Source: Bacillus sp. HSf4 (GTDB taxonomy: Bacteria > Bacillota > Bacilli > Bacillales > Bacillaceae). Taken from it: a stretch of 64,000 nucleotides of DNA. The stretch is taken from NCBI RefSeq assembly GCF_029537375.1, contig NZ_CP120679.1, positions 2,220,001-2,284,000 on the forward strand, written 5' to 3'. Within the stretch, counting starts at the first letter, position 1. Each line of letters begins with the position of its first letter. The translations under genes and the position numbers were made by a program. Positions 8,432-16,343 of this stretch are shown here, in pieces. The notes under the pieces are model-generated. The model worked only from the letters and a program-made list of their open reading frames with translations. It was not told where the DNA came from and did no database searches.

Positions 8432-10213
8432 TTATGCCTCTTTTTCAGTTTTATAGGCTTTAAGCTCCTGTAAAAATATCTCGCCATACTTTACTTTTTT
8501 TTGTTCTCCCACTCCTTTGACAGAAAGAAGCTCTTCTTCGGTCACAGGCACCTTGCCGCTCATTTCTTTCAATGTTTCATCAGAAAAGATGACAAAAGGA
8601 GGCACACCCTGTTCCTTGGCAAGTGTTTTGCGCAGCTGTCTCAACCGTTCAAACAATTCGTCGTCTTTGGCAATTTGAGCGGTGTTCATTTTTTCTTTGC
8701 GAACGACTGTTTCCCGTCCGAGCAGGACATTCCGGCCCTTGTTTGTCACAGTCAACGTCGGGTATGTGCCATCGGACATCCTGATGTAGTCATCGGCAAT
8801 CAAAAACTCGATAAAATCACTGATTTCAGGGACCGACTGATGCTGTAAAATCCCGTAAGTTGATAATCGCTGAAAACGGTTTTCGATGACTTTCTTATTT
8901 TTCGAACCGGCCAAAACCTGTGCAACCATTGTTTTCCCGAACCTTTCTCCCATGCGGATCATGCAGGAAAGAACCATTTGCGTTTCTCTGGTGACATCAG
9001 CGGCATTTCTCGTATCAAGACAGCTGCCGCACCTGCCGCAGTCCTCTGTCTGCTCTTCGCCGAAGTAAGAGAGAATAAAGCGTTCAAGACAGCCCTCCGT
9101 ATGACAGAAATCGACCATTTGCCTCAGCTTTTTCAAATCTTGCATCTGTACGTCCTCATCTTCTGTCGACTGCTCGATTAAAAAGCGCTGCAGCCTGATG
9201 TCCTGCGGAGAAAACAGCAGGATGCATTCACTGTCAAGCCCGTCACGCCCTGCTCGTCCCGCTTCCTGATAGTAGCTCTCCATATTTTTAGGGATTTGAT
9301 AATGAATCACATATCTGATATTTGATTTATTAATCCCCATTCCGAAAGCGGAAGTCGCCGTGATCACACTTGTTGCGTCATTCAAAAAAAGGTCCTGCTG
9401 CCGCTCTCTTTCGGTATCATTCATTCCGCCGTGATAGCACCCTGCGGCGATCCCTTTTTTAGACAGCTTTTCACAGATTCTTTCGGCCTCACGCCTTGTA
9501 GCGGTATAAATAATTCCCGCCTCAGAACGGTTTTTTTCAACGTATGACTCTATAAAACGGTCTCTGTTTTCTCCTTTGAGAATTTTAAATGTCAAGTTGT
9601 CTCTGGCAAAGCCCGTGAAAATCGTATTTTCTTTTTTGATCCCTAGCTGTGCGCAAATATCCTCATGAACTTCAGGCGTTGCTGTAGCTGTCAGGGCCAG
9701 CACAACGGGACGAGTCTTTAGCTCGTTTAGAAAACCTTCGATATGTCTGTAGCTCGGCCTGAAATCGTGTCCCCACTGTGAAATACAATGGGCTTCATCA
9801 ATGGCTGTGAGCGGAACATGCAGATTGGAGATCACACGTATGAATTCGGGAGAGGCTAAACGCTCCGGGGTGACGTAAAACAGTTTGTAGCTGCCTTCTT
9901 CCAATGCGGATAGGCGTTTGGCTGTTTCGTCATAGTCAAGGGAGCTGTTTACAAAGGAAGCGTTGATGCCAAGCTGCTTCAAAGCATCCACTTGATCTTT
10001 CATCAGCGATATTAACGGAGAGATCACGAGGGTCGTGCCTTCCATCATGAGCGCCGGAATCTGATAGCAGATCGACTTGCCTCCGCCTGTCGGCATGATG
10101 CATGCCGTATCCACTTTCTCTGATACGACAGATTGAATCGCTTTCCTCTGCCCCGGCCGCAATGATGGGTAGCCAAAATATTGCTGTAATAATGCTTCGG
10201 CTTTCTCTAACAT
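8432..10213 (-). CDS. recS: RecQ-family ATP-dependent DNA helicase RecS/YocI
   Basis: The product is a 593-residue 3'-5' DNA helicase of the RecQ family. The N-terminal helicase core has Walker A MPTGGGKS (about residue 40), the DEAH-type box AIDEAHCISQWGHDF, motif III LALTATATP and motif VI QEAGRAGRDG. The RecQ-type zinc domain follows, with Cys in FCHTEGCLERF and CGRCGSC. A winged-helix region and a C-terminal HRDC domain containing VPPFVIFSD complete the usual RecQ layout. It acts in recombinational repair. It is the last gene that keeps the B. subtilis order before the accessory block; B. subtilis has yocJ next. Confidence 0.95.
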   Translation of the reverse strand: MLEKAEALLQQYFGYPSLRPGQRKAIQSVVSEKVDTACIMPTGGGKSICYQIPALMMEGTTLVISPLISLMKDQVDALKQLGINASFVNSSLDYDETAKRLSALEEGSYKLFYVTPERLASPEFIRVISNLHVPLTAIDEAHCISQWGHDFRPSYRHIEGFLNELKTRPVVLALTATATPEVHEDICAQLGIKKENTIFTGFARDNLTFKILKGENRDRFIESYVEKNRSEAGIIYTATRREAERICEKLSKKGIAAGCYHGGMNDTERERQQDLFLNDATSVITATSAFGMGINKSNIRYVIHYQIPKNMESYYQEAGRAGRDGLDSECILLFSPQDIRLQRFLIEQSTEDEDVQMQDLKKLRQMVDFCHTEGCLERFILSYFGEEQTEDCGRCGSCLDTRNAADVTRETQMVLSCMIRMGERFGKTMVAQVLAGSKNKKVIENRFQRLSTYGILQHQSVPEISDFIEFLIADDYIRMSDGTYPTLTVTNKGRNVLLGRETVVRKEKMNTAQIAKDDELFERLRQLRKTLAKEQGVPPFVIFSDETLKEMSGKVPVTEEELLSVKGVGEQKKVKYGEIFLQELKAYKTEKEA

Positions 10214-10327
10214 ACAATGAAAACCTCTCTTTATGTAGTCTGCTTTTGTCTCTCCATCATATCATATTTAAGCGGACACACCATCATCCCTACTAAAAAC
10301 GCGTAATAAACGAAGAAAAATCATTTT

Positions 10328-10834
10328 TCACAAAACCGGATGTTTTTCAGCCATGGCTCGAATTTGCCCCGCCTCCTGGCGGCAAAGCTTTTTGTACGCG
10401 AAAGCACCGCTCAAACTCACTTCGCTTAAAACGGCATGCCTTAATATTGAAAGCTCCGATAAGACGGACGCTGTCTCTTTTGTGTAAACACCTTGCTCAT
10501 GAAGCATTTTGATCAAATGCTGCACATCCTGATCCTCGGCACCTGGATCAAACCTTTTTGCAGTCTGGCGAAGGGCGTCTTCCACCTCAGACCAAGCTTT
10601 TTCAATGATGTTTTCCTCCTTGCTCAAAGCCCCGGGAAGCACTGTTTTTTCCCCGGCAGAAGCCAGCTCCTTTACCCTTTTATCAAACTCCAATTCAAAA
10701 TCTTTATATTTCAATTTGATTAAATCCCTCATCCGCTCAGATAAAGGCCCCCTCAGCAGCAAGATCACGCTTAATATGGTGACGGGCCATGCCAAAGATT
10801 CGATCGCCGCAGATACAAATTCAAGCCATTGCAT
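10328..10834 (-). CDS. Small membrane-anchored protein of unknown function
   Basis: The product is 168 residues long. One hydrophobic N-terminal segment (residues 3-28, including SLAWPVTILSVILLL) should anchor it, leaving a charged, largely helical cytoplasmic part. The middle (DLIKLKYKDFELEFDKRVKEL) looks like a coiled coil. I recognise no named family. The ATG at 10834 follows GGAGG with an 8-base spacer; upstream in-frame ATGs lack such a site. It lies just upstream of recS on the same strand and is the first gene without a B. subtilis counterpart at this position. Confidence 0.65.
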   Translation of the reverse strand: MQWLEFVSAAIESLAWPVTILSVILLLRGPLSERMRDLIKLKYKDFELEFDKRVKELASAGEKTVLPGALSKEENIIEKAWSEVEDALRQTAKRFDPGAEDQDVQHLIKMLHEQGVYTKETASVLSELSILRHAVLSEVSLSGAFAYKKLCRQEAGQIRAMAEKHPVL

Positions 10835-11077
10835 AACATCAGCCTCCATTTTGTCTTTCTTCCCATTAAGATGTGACACCACTTTATAAAAGTCTTGGTT
10901 AACGGTGAAAAAAGGTGAAATTAAGAACAAAACCGGCCGGCAGTGAAGTGCGAGTCATAAAGGATCTGTGACAGCGCGGGGAGCGCTGAGGGGCGTTTCG
11001 GAAAGGTAAGCACGCTTGATATACATATATTAACAGACAGACGCGAAAATTAGAATATTCAGACTTAAAATCAGGAA

Positions 11078-11104
11078 TAAAGACACATCTTGTTGATCCG
11101 ATAT
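11078..11104 (+). promoter_or_regulatory. Sigma-D (motility) promoter
   Basis: TAAA, a 15-base spacer, and TCCGATAT match the sigma-D consensus TAAA-N15-GCCGATAT in all but one base. It sits 24 bases upstream of the start of a YjfB-type gene, whose family is named for motility. Confidence 0.75.
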
Positions 11105-11127
11105 TAGAGGATAAGGAGGTGGTTTCT

Positions 11128-11301
11128 TTGGATATCGCTGCTTTATCGATGGCAATGAGTCAATCCGCGCTTGCCCAAAACGTCCATATCTCAATGACAA
11201 AGACGGCTATGGACACCGCTGAGCAAAGCGCAGAGCAGTTAATCGACATGGTGCAAGCCCCTCATCCCGTCTCAGGCCATCATATCGATCTAAAGGGCTA
11301 A
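11128..11301 (+). CDS. YjfB-family putative motility protein
   Basis: The product is a 57-residue protein matching the YjfB putative-motility family: it begins MDIAALSMAMSQ, continues with the VHISMTKTAMDTAEQSAEQL amphipathic helix and ends in a short polar tail. No signal or membrane segment is present and the molecular role is unknown. The start is TTG at 11128, seven bases after a perfect AAGGAGGT; the earlier GTG overlaps that site and is rejected. A sigma-D promoter upstream supports coexpression with flagellar genes. A terminator follows at once, so it is monocistronic. Confidence 0.85.
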   Translation: MDIAALSMAMSQSALAQNVHISMTKTAMDTAEQSAEQLIDMVQAPHPVSGHHIDLKG

Positions 11302-11310
11302 GAGCGAGTT

Positions 11311-11346
11311 GCATGCATTCAACCTCTGTTGGATGCATGCTTTTTC
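11311..11346 (+). terminator. Terminator of the YjfB-type gene
   Basis: A perfect 13-bp inverted repeat (GCATGCATTCAAC/GTTGGATGCATGC with one G-T) is followed by TTTTTC. Confidence 0.85.
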
Positions 11347-11407
11347 AGAAAAAAATGGTGAAATCCCCTTTATTTTTTCGCGCTTTTATACTATAATATT
11401 GTTCTGT

Positions 11408-11481
11408 GTCCCAGTAGCTCAGGTGGATAGAGCAACAGCCTCCTAAGCTGTGTGTCGGGAGTTCGAATCTCTCCTGGGACG
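11408..11481 (+). tRNA. tRNA-Arg (anticodon CCT)
   Basis: The cloverleaf is complete: acceptor arms GTCCCAG and CTGGGAC with discriminator G, D-arm around AGCTCAGGTGGATAGAGC, anticodon stem ACAGC/GCTGT with loop CTCCTAA and so anticodon CCT, and T-arm GGGAGTTCGAATCTCTC. It reads AGG codons. No CCA is encoded. A terminator follows at 11494-11530. The 3' half recurs at 19167, making this gene the likely integration site of the neighbouring island. Confidence 0.97.
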
Positions 11482-11532
11482 TATTGCATGAAAAGAGGCC
11501 AACCCTTACATACCAAGGGTTGGCTCTTTTTT
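11452..11532 (+). repeat. Left attachment-site copy (3' end of tRNA-Arg plus terminator)
   Basis: From GTGTCGGGAGTTCGAATCTC through GGGACGTATT, CATGAAAAGAGGC and the rho-independent terminator, this segment matches 19167-19248 with a few substitutions. The match begins inside the tRNA variable loop/T-arm, the usual crossover zone of tRNA-targeting integrases. Confidence 0.8.
11494..11530 (+). terminator. Terminator of tRNA-Arg
   Basis: A stem built from AAGAGGCCAACCCTT and AAGGGTTGGCTCTT, with one bulge, is followed by TTTTTTG and lies 13 bases after the tRNA. Confidence 0.85.
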
Positions 11533-11667
11533 GTTCGTCGTGTTCAGGTGAAGTAAAGGACATTGTGAGTTTATCCTCTAAACAAATCATTTCAGGGCAG
11601 TAATCTATCACAATCGCGCCCAGTTATTTAAAAGCTATAGAATTAGTGTTTCTTGGTTTTTTTATTA

Positions 11668-12018
11668 TTATTTCCGTAAAATCTTCTCCATCGCCTTTCC
11701 CTTTGCCAACTCATCGATCAGCTTATCCAAATAGCGAATTTCCTGCATCATTGGTTCTTCGATATCTTCCACTCGGACGCCGCAGACGACACCTTTGATC
11801 AAAGCCCGTGAAGGATTCAATTGGGGAGCTTCCGCAAAAAAGGTCTCAAAGTCTGTCTGTTTTTCCAGTTGTACTTCTAACTCTTCTTGGCTATATCCTG
11901 TCAACCAACGGATGATTTCATCCACTTCTGATTTTGTACGTCCTTTTTTCTCTGCTTTCGAAATGTAATGGGGATAGACTCTTACAACACTCATTGTATA
12001 AATCCGATGTTTGGTCAT
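11668..12018 (-). CDS. DUF2200 family protein
   Basis: The product is a 116-residue protein matching the DUF2200 family. It begins [19 protein letters not shown], followed by the conserved [22 protein letters not shown] region and a second half with [20 protein letters not shown]. The family is cytoplasmic and sometimes annotated as a DNA-binding or stress protein without direct proof. The ATG follows AGGGAGG. It is the first gene inside the island, next to the tRNA. Confidence 0.85.
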   Translation of the reverse strand: MTKHRIYTMSVVRVYPHYISKAEKKGRTKSEVDEIIRWLTGYSQEELEVQLEKQTDFETFFAEAPQLNPSRALIKGVVCGVRVEDIEEPMMQEIRYLDKLIDELAKGKAMEKILRK

Positions 12019-12148
12019 GATACATCCTCCCTAATGGTTAAATGGCCCGTTTGTTGAATTGTCACAATTCATCCATTAACGTAATTGTATCAAATTTTTT
12101 TATAAGTTATGGACTTTATTTCAAAACCATAGATAAAATAAAAGTAGC

Positions 12149-12280
12149 CTTGAACAAGGTCCTCAACTTGCCTTAAGTGAACTTGTCCCGGTAGATCATT
12201 TGCTCTGGAAGATCGACGAAGCCATGGATTTTTCGTTTATTTATGATCAAGTTGTCCCTCTATATTCATCCAATAACTGC
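12149..12280 (+). pseudogene. IS1182-type transposase fragment
   Basis: A 44-codon open stretch reads LALSELVPVDHLLWKIDEAM then DFSFIYDQVVPLYSSNN, which is the conserved N-terminal start of IS1182-family transposases. The catalytic domain and both ends of the element are missing, and the frame decays after 12280. It is a scrap of an old insertion sequence inside the island. Confidence 0.7.
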
Positions 12281-12868
12281 TCTAATATCTCTTTATACGA
12301 CTGTTCACACGCTTATATATGCCCATGTTCTCTTCCCAATCCCGCCTCGTTAAAGGTTCATCTGCCTTCGTTGAGGGCTTAGACACTTTTTTAGTTGCTT
12401 CGTGTCAGCCGATTAAACATCTCTCATTTTAATCTCCTTACCGATTAACACCACATTGCGCTATTCGCTTTTTAAAAAAGGCCCGGCTAATCTCCAGGAG
12501 GACGCAAAGATTTCAAGAAGCCATGTGAAAATGACTTCCTGTGCAAACGGGAGCTCACCGCTTGCGTTCCCCGTGACTATCGCGCGCAATCCTGCATAGA
12601 CTCCAGCCGCTCCTCCTGTGAAGCTGACGACCTTACACTTGATCAGGGAAAGGTGCGTCTCCCATTCTGGCCAATAAAAAGCGGCCGCCAATCAGCTGCA
12701 CAGCATCCGTGTGCGAAAGATCGGTGGCCGCAGACTCTCCGTCTTGGACTAAGGTATTCACGTTCGTTTTTCTTGTCTCTATCGTATGACAAAGCGGAAA
12801 AGAAAAAGTCCCCCATTTTATCCCCATTTTTGTCGGGTTTTTCTCGGAATTGAACCTAAAAAAACACA
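12281..12868. other. Degenerate stretch inside the island
   Basis: About 590 bases without a supported gene. Two overlapping minus-strand frames (12461-12691 and 12633-12869) are open and the part at 12520-12740 is more GC-rich than its surroundings, with protein-like phrases such as SFTGGAAGVYAGLRAIVTGN. Neither has a ribosome binding site. It may be a frameshifted remnant of an unidentified gene. Confidence 0.4.
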
Positions 12869-13324
12869 TTAAATTTTTGGAACATCTACCACATGTCCTG
12901 GTGACTTATCAAGTAAAATATCCGGAATATTCGGGTTGCTTTTTTTCAACTTAAACTTTTGAATCTTTGTTAATTCAGGATCAAATGAAATGTTCTGAGT
13001 TTTAAACTTTAAATTTATAAGCTTATTATAAGTTTTAAATAAAAAATCCTTCCATTCTTCTAAAGTAGATGTTGAAACATCATCTTGATTTTCAAGCATA
13101 CGATAACCATCTGCATAATGGAACATTAATAACCCTGTTCCAAAATCACAGTTCTCATTTTCAAGAATTGCTCTTGGAACATCAAAGCCGCTATTCCAAT
13201 TATAATTTGCTGCAAAAACATGGAGCATCAAAGGGTCATCAATGTTTCTTACCAAACTTATTGTGCTGTCTTTATCTGTTTTATAAAGCAACTCTTCAAG
13301 GAAATTAATATCTTTCTTATCCAC
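12869..13324 (-). CDS. DUF4274 immunity protein of the LXG toxin
   Basis: The product is a 151-residue acidic cytoplasmic protein with the DUF4274 signature: PLMLHVFAANYNWNSGFDVP, then RAILENENCDFGTGLLMFHY and ADGYRMLEN (residues 30-78). DUF4274 proteins occur directly downstream of polymorphic toxins and are taken to be immunity proteins. The gene starts 33 bases after the LXG toxin stop on the same strand, with a GGAGG-type site upstream. It would neutralise the C-terminal AHH nuclease domain of its neighbour; this pairing is inferred from position. Confidence 0.85.
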   Translation of the reverse strand: MDKKDINFLEELLYKTDKDSTISLVRNIDDPLMLHVFAANYNWNSGFDVPRAILENENCDFGTGLLMFHYADGYRMLENQDDVSTSTLEEWKDFLFKTYNKLINLKFKTQNISFDPELTKIQKFKLKKSNPNIPDILLDKSPGHVVDVPKI

Positions 13325-13356
13325 TAGTTTTACCTCCTAACAAATACTCAAAAAAA

Positions 13357-15291
13357 TTAGTTTGATAATTGTTTAAGTTTTCTTTCCCAAAGTTCTACCG
13401 TGGCACCTTGACTAGGATATAAAGGTAACCCTTTCTCTTGTAATGTCCTTAAATTACTTTGCAGTTCAGATACTTGTTTTTGTAAACTATAAACGCTTTG
13501 ATTAATATCCATTTTGTTTAAAGCTCTTTCTACCACTTCATTATAAACAGAATGATATCCTCTGTGCCTCGACATGGCACTTATATCTTTATCAGGTATT
13601 CTTAGAAAAATTCCATTTGATGCATCATCGAAATACATCCCTATTTTTTTAATAACAGGATTATTTGCCATTTCAGAAGGAATAATATGCTGGGCTTGAT
13701 AGCCACTCCATTTTGTTGAACGTTTAAGCCCCATTTTCTCCATCATATTTTTTCCTAATTTGTTAGAATTCCCGCCTGTTACGGCTCCTGTCTTACCAGG
13801 AATTATCCTTGCTTCACCTATACCCTTATTAATAGTAGTGATTTCCTTTATGCGCCGAATAAAAGTATCTTTTATATTCTCCCCATTAAGTGCATGATAA
13901 GGAATTTTTCCTCCGCCTACAAGTTGAACTTGTGGAGCAAAAGGATTGTGTATTTGTATCCCTTTTATTTTTGAAGCAACCCTATGCATCGACTTATTGA
14001 AATACGCTATACTTTTTTCTAAAGTTTCCTTCGAAACCTTAATCGTTTTGCTCGTTGCTTTTTTAGTAGCTGCCTTTACTTTAGATCCGACTTTTCCGGC
14101 TTTCGAGACTTTGTTTAATTTGTCTGCACCTTTTGAGCCTACTATCGATGTTCCTACCGTTGTAAGGGCATATCCGAACCAATGACTTCTACTGTAGGAA
14201 TCGCCATTGATCACATCCCGCACAAATGATTCTTCAATATCCTTTTTTATAATGTTAAAAGTATCTACGGGATGAATAATCGCGTTTCCAATGCCCTCAA
14301 GTGTTTCTATAGGATGGGTTGCAGCGTCCCACAAATCACTACCCGCATCGACGAGATTCTCTTTTACTCCCCCAACAAATCCAGCCGAATCGAACTCTAT
14401 GTACTTCTTTTTCTCCAACAGCCATACATATAGCTTCTGATCTGAATCCAGATTTTCATACCCAATCTCTTTCGCAATCTTAATATATTCCTCTGAACTG
14501 GAGACGTTTTCAAGCTTTTTCTTCAACTTATAAATTTCAACATCCCGTTCATCAACTTCACTCACTTCTTTTTCAAGTTCGGATCTCTTATCAAGCTTAT
14601 CCAACATGACTTCCATCGCTGTCTCTTGATTCCCGCTCAAATCATCCATCTCATCCGGCTTTAAAATCGAACCTTTTTGGTAGCCGGTAATCTCAATTTT
14701 AGGGCCTGTATACATTTTTTCAAGCCTTGTGATGTATCTTTGCATAGTCTCAAGGTCGTTTTCTGCGGTTTTGAGAGCATTGGTCTGCTCCCTATCAAAA
14801 GCATGGAGCTTTTCGAGCGTGCTGCTGACTTCCCTTTTCGCTCTCTGATTCTGTTCATGAAAATCACTGTCATCCAACTGAGGTAAATCGGCGATATGGC
14901 TGACTTTAGCGATCGTAGCATTGGCTTTGGATACCAAATGTTTCGTTGTTCGATCGGCCGCGTTCAAGCCTTGTTCCAATTCGTGTTCGAGAAAGGCTTG
15001 TGAAATATATCCGTTGTGATTTGATTCAAAAGAATCCAGTGAGGTTTTGATTTTTTTCAATGCCGATTCGTATTCTTCAATGAACGTTTCATAGAATCGC
15101 AAGAACGGAGTATGGCATTCTTCGTAAAAGGCGCGAATGGCGTCCCCGCCTTTTCCTTTTAAGGCATCATCAAGAGATGTGATGCCGTCGACGCTTTTTT
15201 TGACTTTGGCAATTTCATCTGCTTGTTTTTTTAACTGTTCCAGCGTATCATCTATTCCATTTCGTAACGCTTGAACATCCAGAGTCTTCAT
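13357..15291 (-). CDS. LXG-domain polymorphic toxin with C-terminal AHH-type nuclease
   Basis: The product is a 644-residue effector of the type VIIb (Yuk/Yue, ESX-like) secretion system. Residues 1-200 form the helical LXG domain (MKTLDVQALRNGIDDTLEQL; the signature region GKGGDAIRAFYEECHTPFL near residue 50). A middle segment (about 300-400) has hydrophobic stretches such as GYALTTVGTSIVG and a Lys-rich linker. The C-terminal toxin (about 530-610) resembles AHH/HNH-type nucleases: SGYQAQHIIPSEMANNP, then FDDASNGIFLR and SRHRGYHSVYNEVV. The first motif reads AQH rather than AHH. It is third in an operon with two small helper proteins and its immunity gene. Confidence 0.93.
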   Translation of the reverse strand: MKTLDVQALRNGIDDTLEQLKKQADEIAKVKKSVDGITSLDDALKGKGGDAIRAFYEECHTPFLRFYETFIEEYESALKKIKTSLDSFESNHNGYISQAFLEHELEQGLNAADRTTKHLVSKANATIAKVSHIADLPQLDDSDFHEQNQRAKREVSSTLEKLHAFDREQTNALKTAENDLETMQRYITRLEKMYTGPKIEITGYQKGSILKPDEMDDLSGNQETAMEVMLDKLDKRSELEKEVSEVDERDVEIYKLKKKLENVSSSEEYIKIAKEIGYENLDSDQKLYVWLLEKKKYIEFDSAGFVGGVKENLVDAGSDLWDAATHPIETLEGIGNAIIHPVDTFNIIKKDIEESFVRDVINGDSYSRSHWFGYALTTVGTSIVGSKGADKLNKVSKAGKVGSKVKAATKKATSKTIKVSKETLEKSIAYFNKSMHRVASKIKGIQIHNPFAPQVQLVGGGKIPYHALNGENIKDTFIRRIKEITTINKGIGEARIIPGKTGAVTGGNSNKLGKNMMEKMGLKRSTKWSGYQAQHIIPSEMANNPVIKKIGMYFDDASNGIFLRIPDKDISAMSRHRGYHSVYNEVVERALNKMDINQSVYSLQKQVSELQSNLRTLQEKGLPLYPSQGATVELWERKLKQLSN

Positions 15292-15302
15292 AGCATTCTC
15301 CT

Positions 15303-15581
15303 CTATTTCGTTTTCATCGATGAAGCCAGCTGCTTGTCGGTGTCTTTGATTGCTTCAACGGCGGATTCCGTTTGGGCGATTTGTTTTGAAAAAGCCGAGG
15401 CATAGGATTCAGCGACCTCATTCATCGTTTGATTTAATTCATCTATCTTTTTCGCTGTATCTAAATGATTCTGGCCTTTGACATCCGTCGGAACCGACGC
15501 TTTTATCGAATGGCTTGAATGCTTCAATTTAGAAATCGCTTGTTTGACTTCACCGGTCTTCACTTTTATTTCTTGACCCAT
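15303..15581 (-). CDS. DUF5344 (YwqI-like) LXG helper protein
   Basis: The product is a 92-residue all-helical protein starting MGQEIKVKTGEVKQAISKL, typical of DUF5344/YwqI proteins that precede LXG toxins. Such proteins have WXG100-like helical hairpins and in other Firmicutes bind the LXG domain as targeting partners (Lap-type) for type VIIb export. It ends 11 bases before the LXG start and begins 7 bases after the preceding helper gene, so it is translated in the same operon. Confidence 0.88.
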   Translation of the reverse strand: MGQEIKVKTGEVKQAISKLKHSSHSIKASVPTDVKGQNHLDTAKKIDELNQTMNEVAESYASAFSKQIAQTESAVEAIKDTDKQLASSMKTK

Positions 15582-15588
15582 TTTTCAA

Positions 15589-15981
15589 TTACTCCTTGTT
15601 TCGCGCTTCTCGCTTCGCATGTTCGATCTTTTTCTCTAAAGATCGAACTTCTTGGCTAAGCGAGTGAATGTCTTCTTGTAACGCTTTGATTCGTTCATCG
15701 ATTTTTTCCAGAACGTCGGAAAGCTGCTTGCCTTCAATGTCATGAAAGGATGCCTTCATATCCTTTCGAATACGCTCAAATGATTCGGCAAGGCTTCCTT
15801 GCCAGGTGTGAGACGAAAGCTCAGGTTCAGTGATCGTCTTTTTGATATCAGAGAACTCTGTTTTGTCTTTTTGCAGCTCTTTGCGGCAAGCTTTCAGCTC
15901 TGCCAAAAATTCCTTCTTCAGCGATAGATCGACTTTCATGATATCTAGAGCCAGCGTTTCTCCCAGGATTGAACCGATCAT
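15589..15981 (-). CDS. DUF5082 (YwqH-like) LXG helper protein
   Basis: The product is a 130-residue coiled-coil protein, second of the usual pair of LXG helpers (DUF5082/YwqH). The C-terminal half (IDERIKALQEDIHSLSQEVR and beyond) is a long heptad-like helix, and a Trp-containing turn (SSHTWQGSLAESF) resembles WXG motifs. The ATG at 15981 follows GAGAGGTG; a longer upstream reading would add 33 hydrophobic residues without a ribosome binding site and is rejected. It is the first gene of the LXG operon. Confidence 0.85.
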   Translation of the reverse strand: MIGSILGETLALDIMKVDLSLKKEFLAELKACRKELQKDKTEFSDIKKTITEPELSSHTWQGSLAESFERIRKDMKASFHDIEGKQLSDVLEKIDERIKALQEDIHSLSQEVRSLEKKIEHAKREARNKE

Positions 15982-16150
15982 TTGTAACACCTCTCTTCCC
16001 AAAAACTGCATGACTAAAGTAATGACCAGTATAAAGTTTACCACTATACGGAAATGAATTGGTGAATAAATCCTGTCCATCCATGAAAATGAATCTTTAA
16101 GATTAGGTCAATAAACCTATTCAATAAAGTTAGCTTTAAAAATAAAAAAA

Positions 16151-16167
16151 GCCGTTTTTAAAACGGC
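16151..16167 (-). terminator. Terminator of rap-phr
   Basis: An 8-bp stem (GCCGTTTT/AAAACGGC) is followed on the minus strand by seven T. It separates the rap-phr unit from the downstream LXG operon. Confidence 0.8.
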
Positions 16168-16205
16168 TGCAAAAGGAATTACGCAGTTTCATTTGTATTT
16201 TTAGA

Positions 16206-16343
16206 CTAAACAAAATAATAATGACTAGGTGCGCTCGTTATGTTTCTAGAAGCTATGTTCACATCATCGTTGCTTGAAAAATGGCTGAGAAAACCAAGTC
16301 CAATGATTACAATACCTAAGCCAATCTTCAGTTTAGACTTCAT
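16206..16343 (-). CDS. phrE: Phr signalling peptide precursor (PhrE-like, predicted signal SRNIT)
   Basis: A 45-residue precursor starts MKSKLKIGLGIVIIGLGFLS, a basic and hydrophobic export signal, and ends IASRNITSAPSHYYFV. The layout matches B. subtilis PhrE, in which the internal pentapeptide SRNVT is followed by a short tail, so the mature signal here is predicted as SRNIT. The start codon overlaps the last 11 bases of the rap gene, the classic rap-phr arrangement. The peptide would be secreted, trimmed, re-imported by the oligopeptide permease and would inhibit the adjacent Rap protein. The symbol means PhrE-like, not proven orthology. Confidence 0.88.
   Translation of the reverse strand: MKSKLKIGLGIVIIGLGFLSHFSSNDDVNIASRNITSAPSHYYFV

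Noticed and set aside
12461..12869. Two overlapping minus-strand frames as genes
   Set aside because: Neither has a start signal, they overlap in different frames, and no family is recognisable; listed as degenerate DNA.
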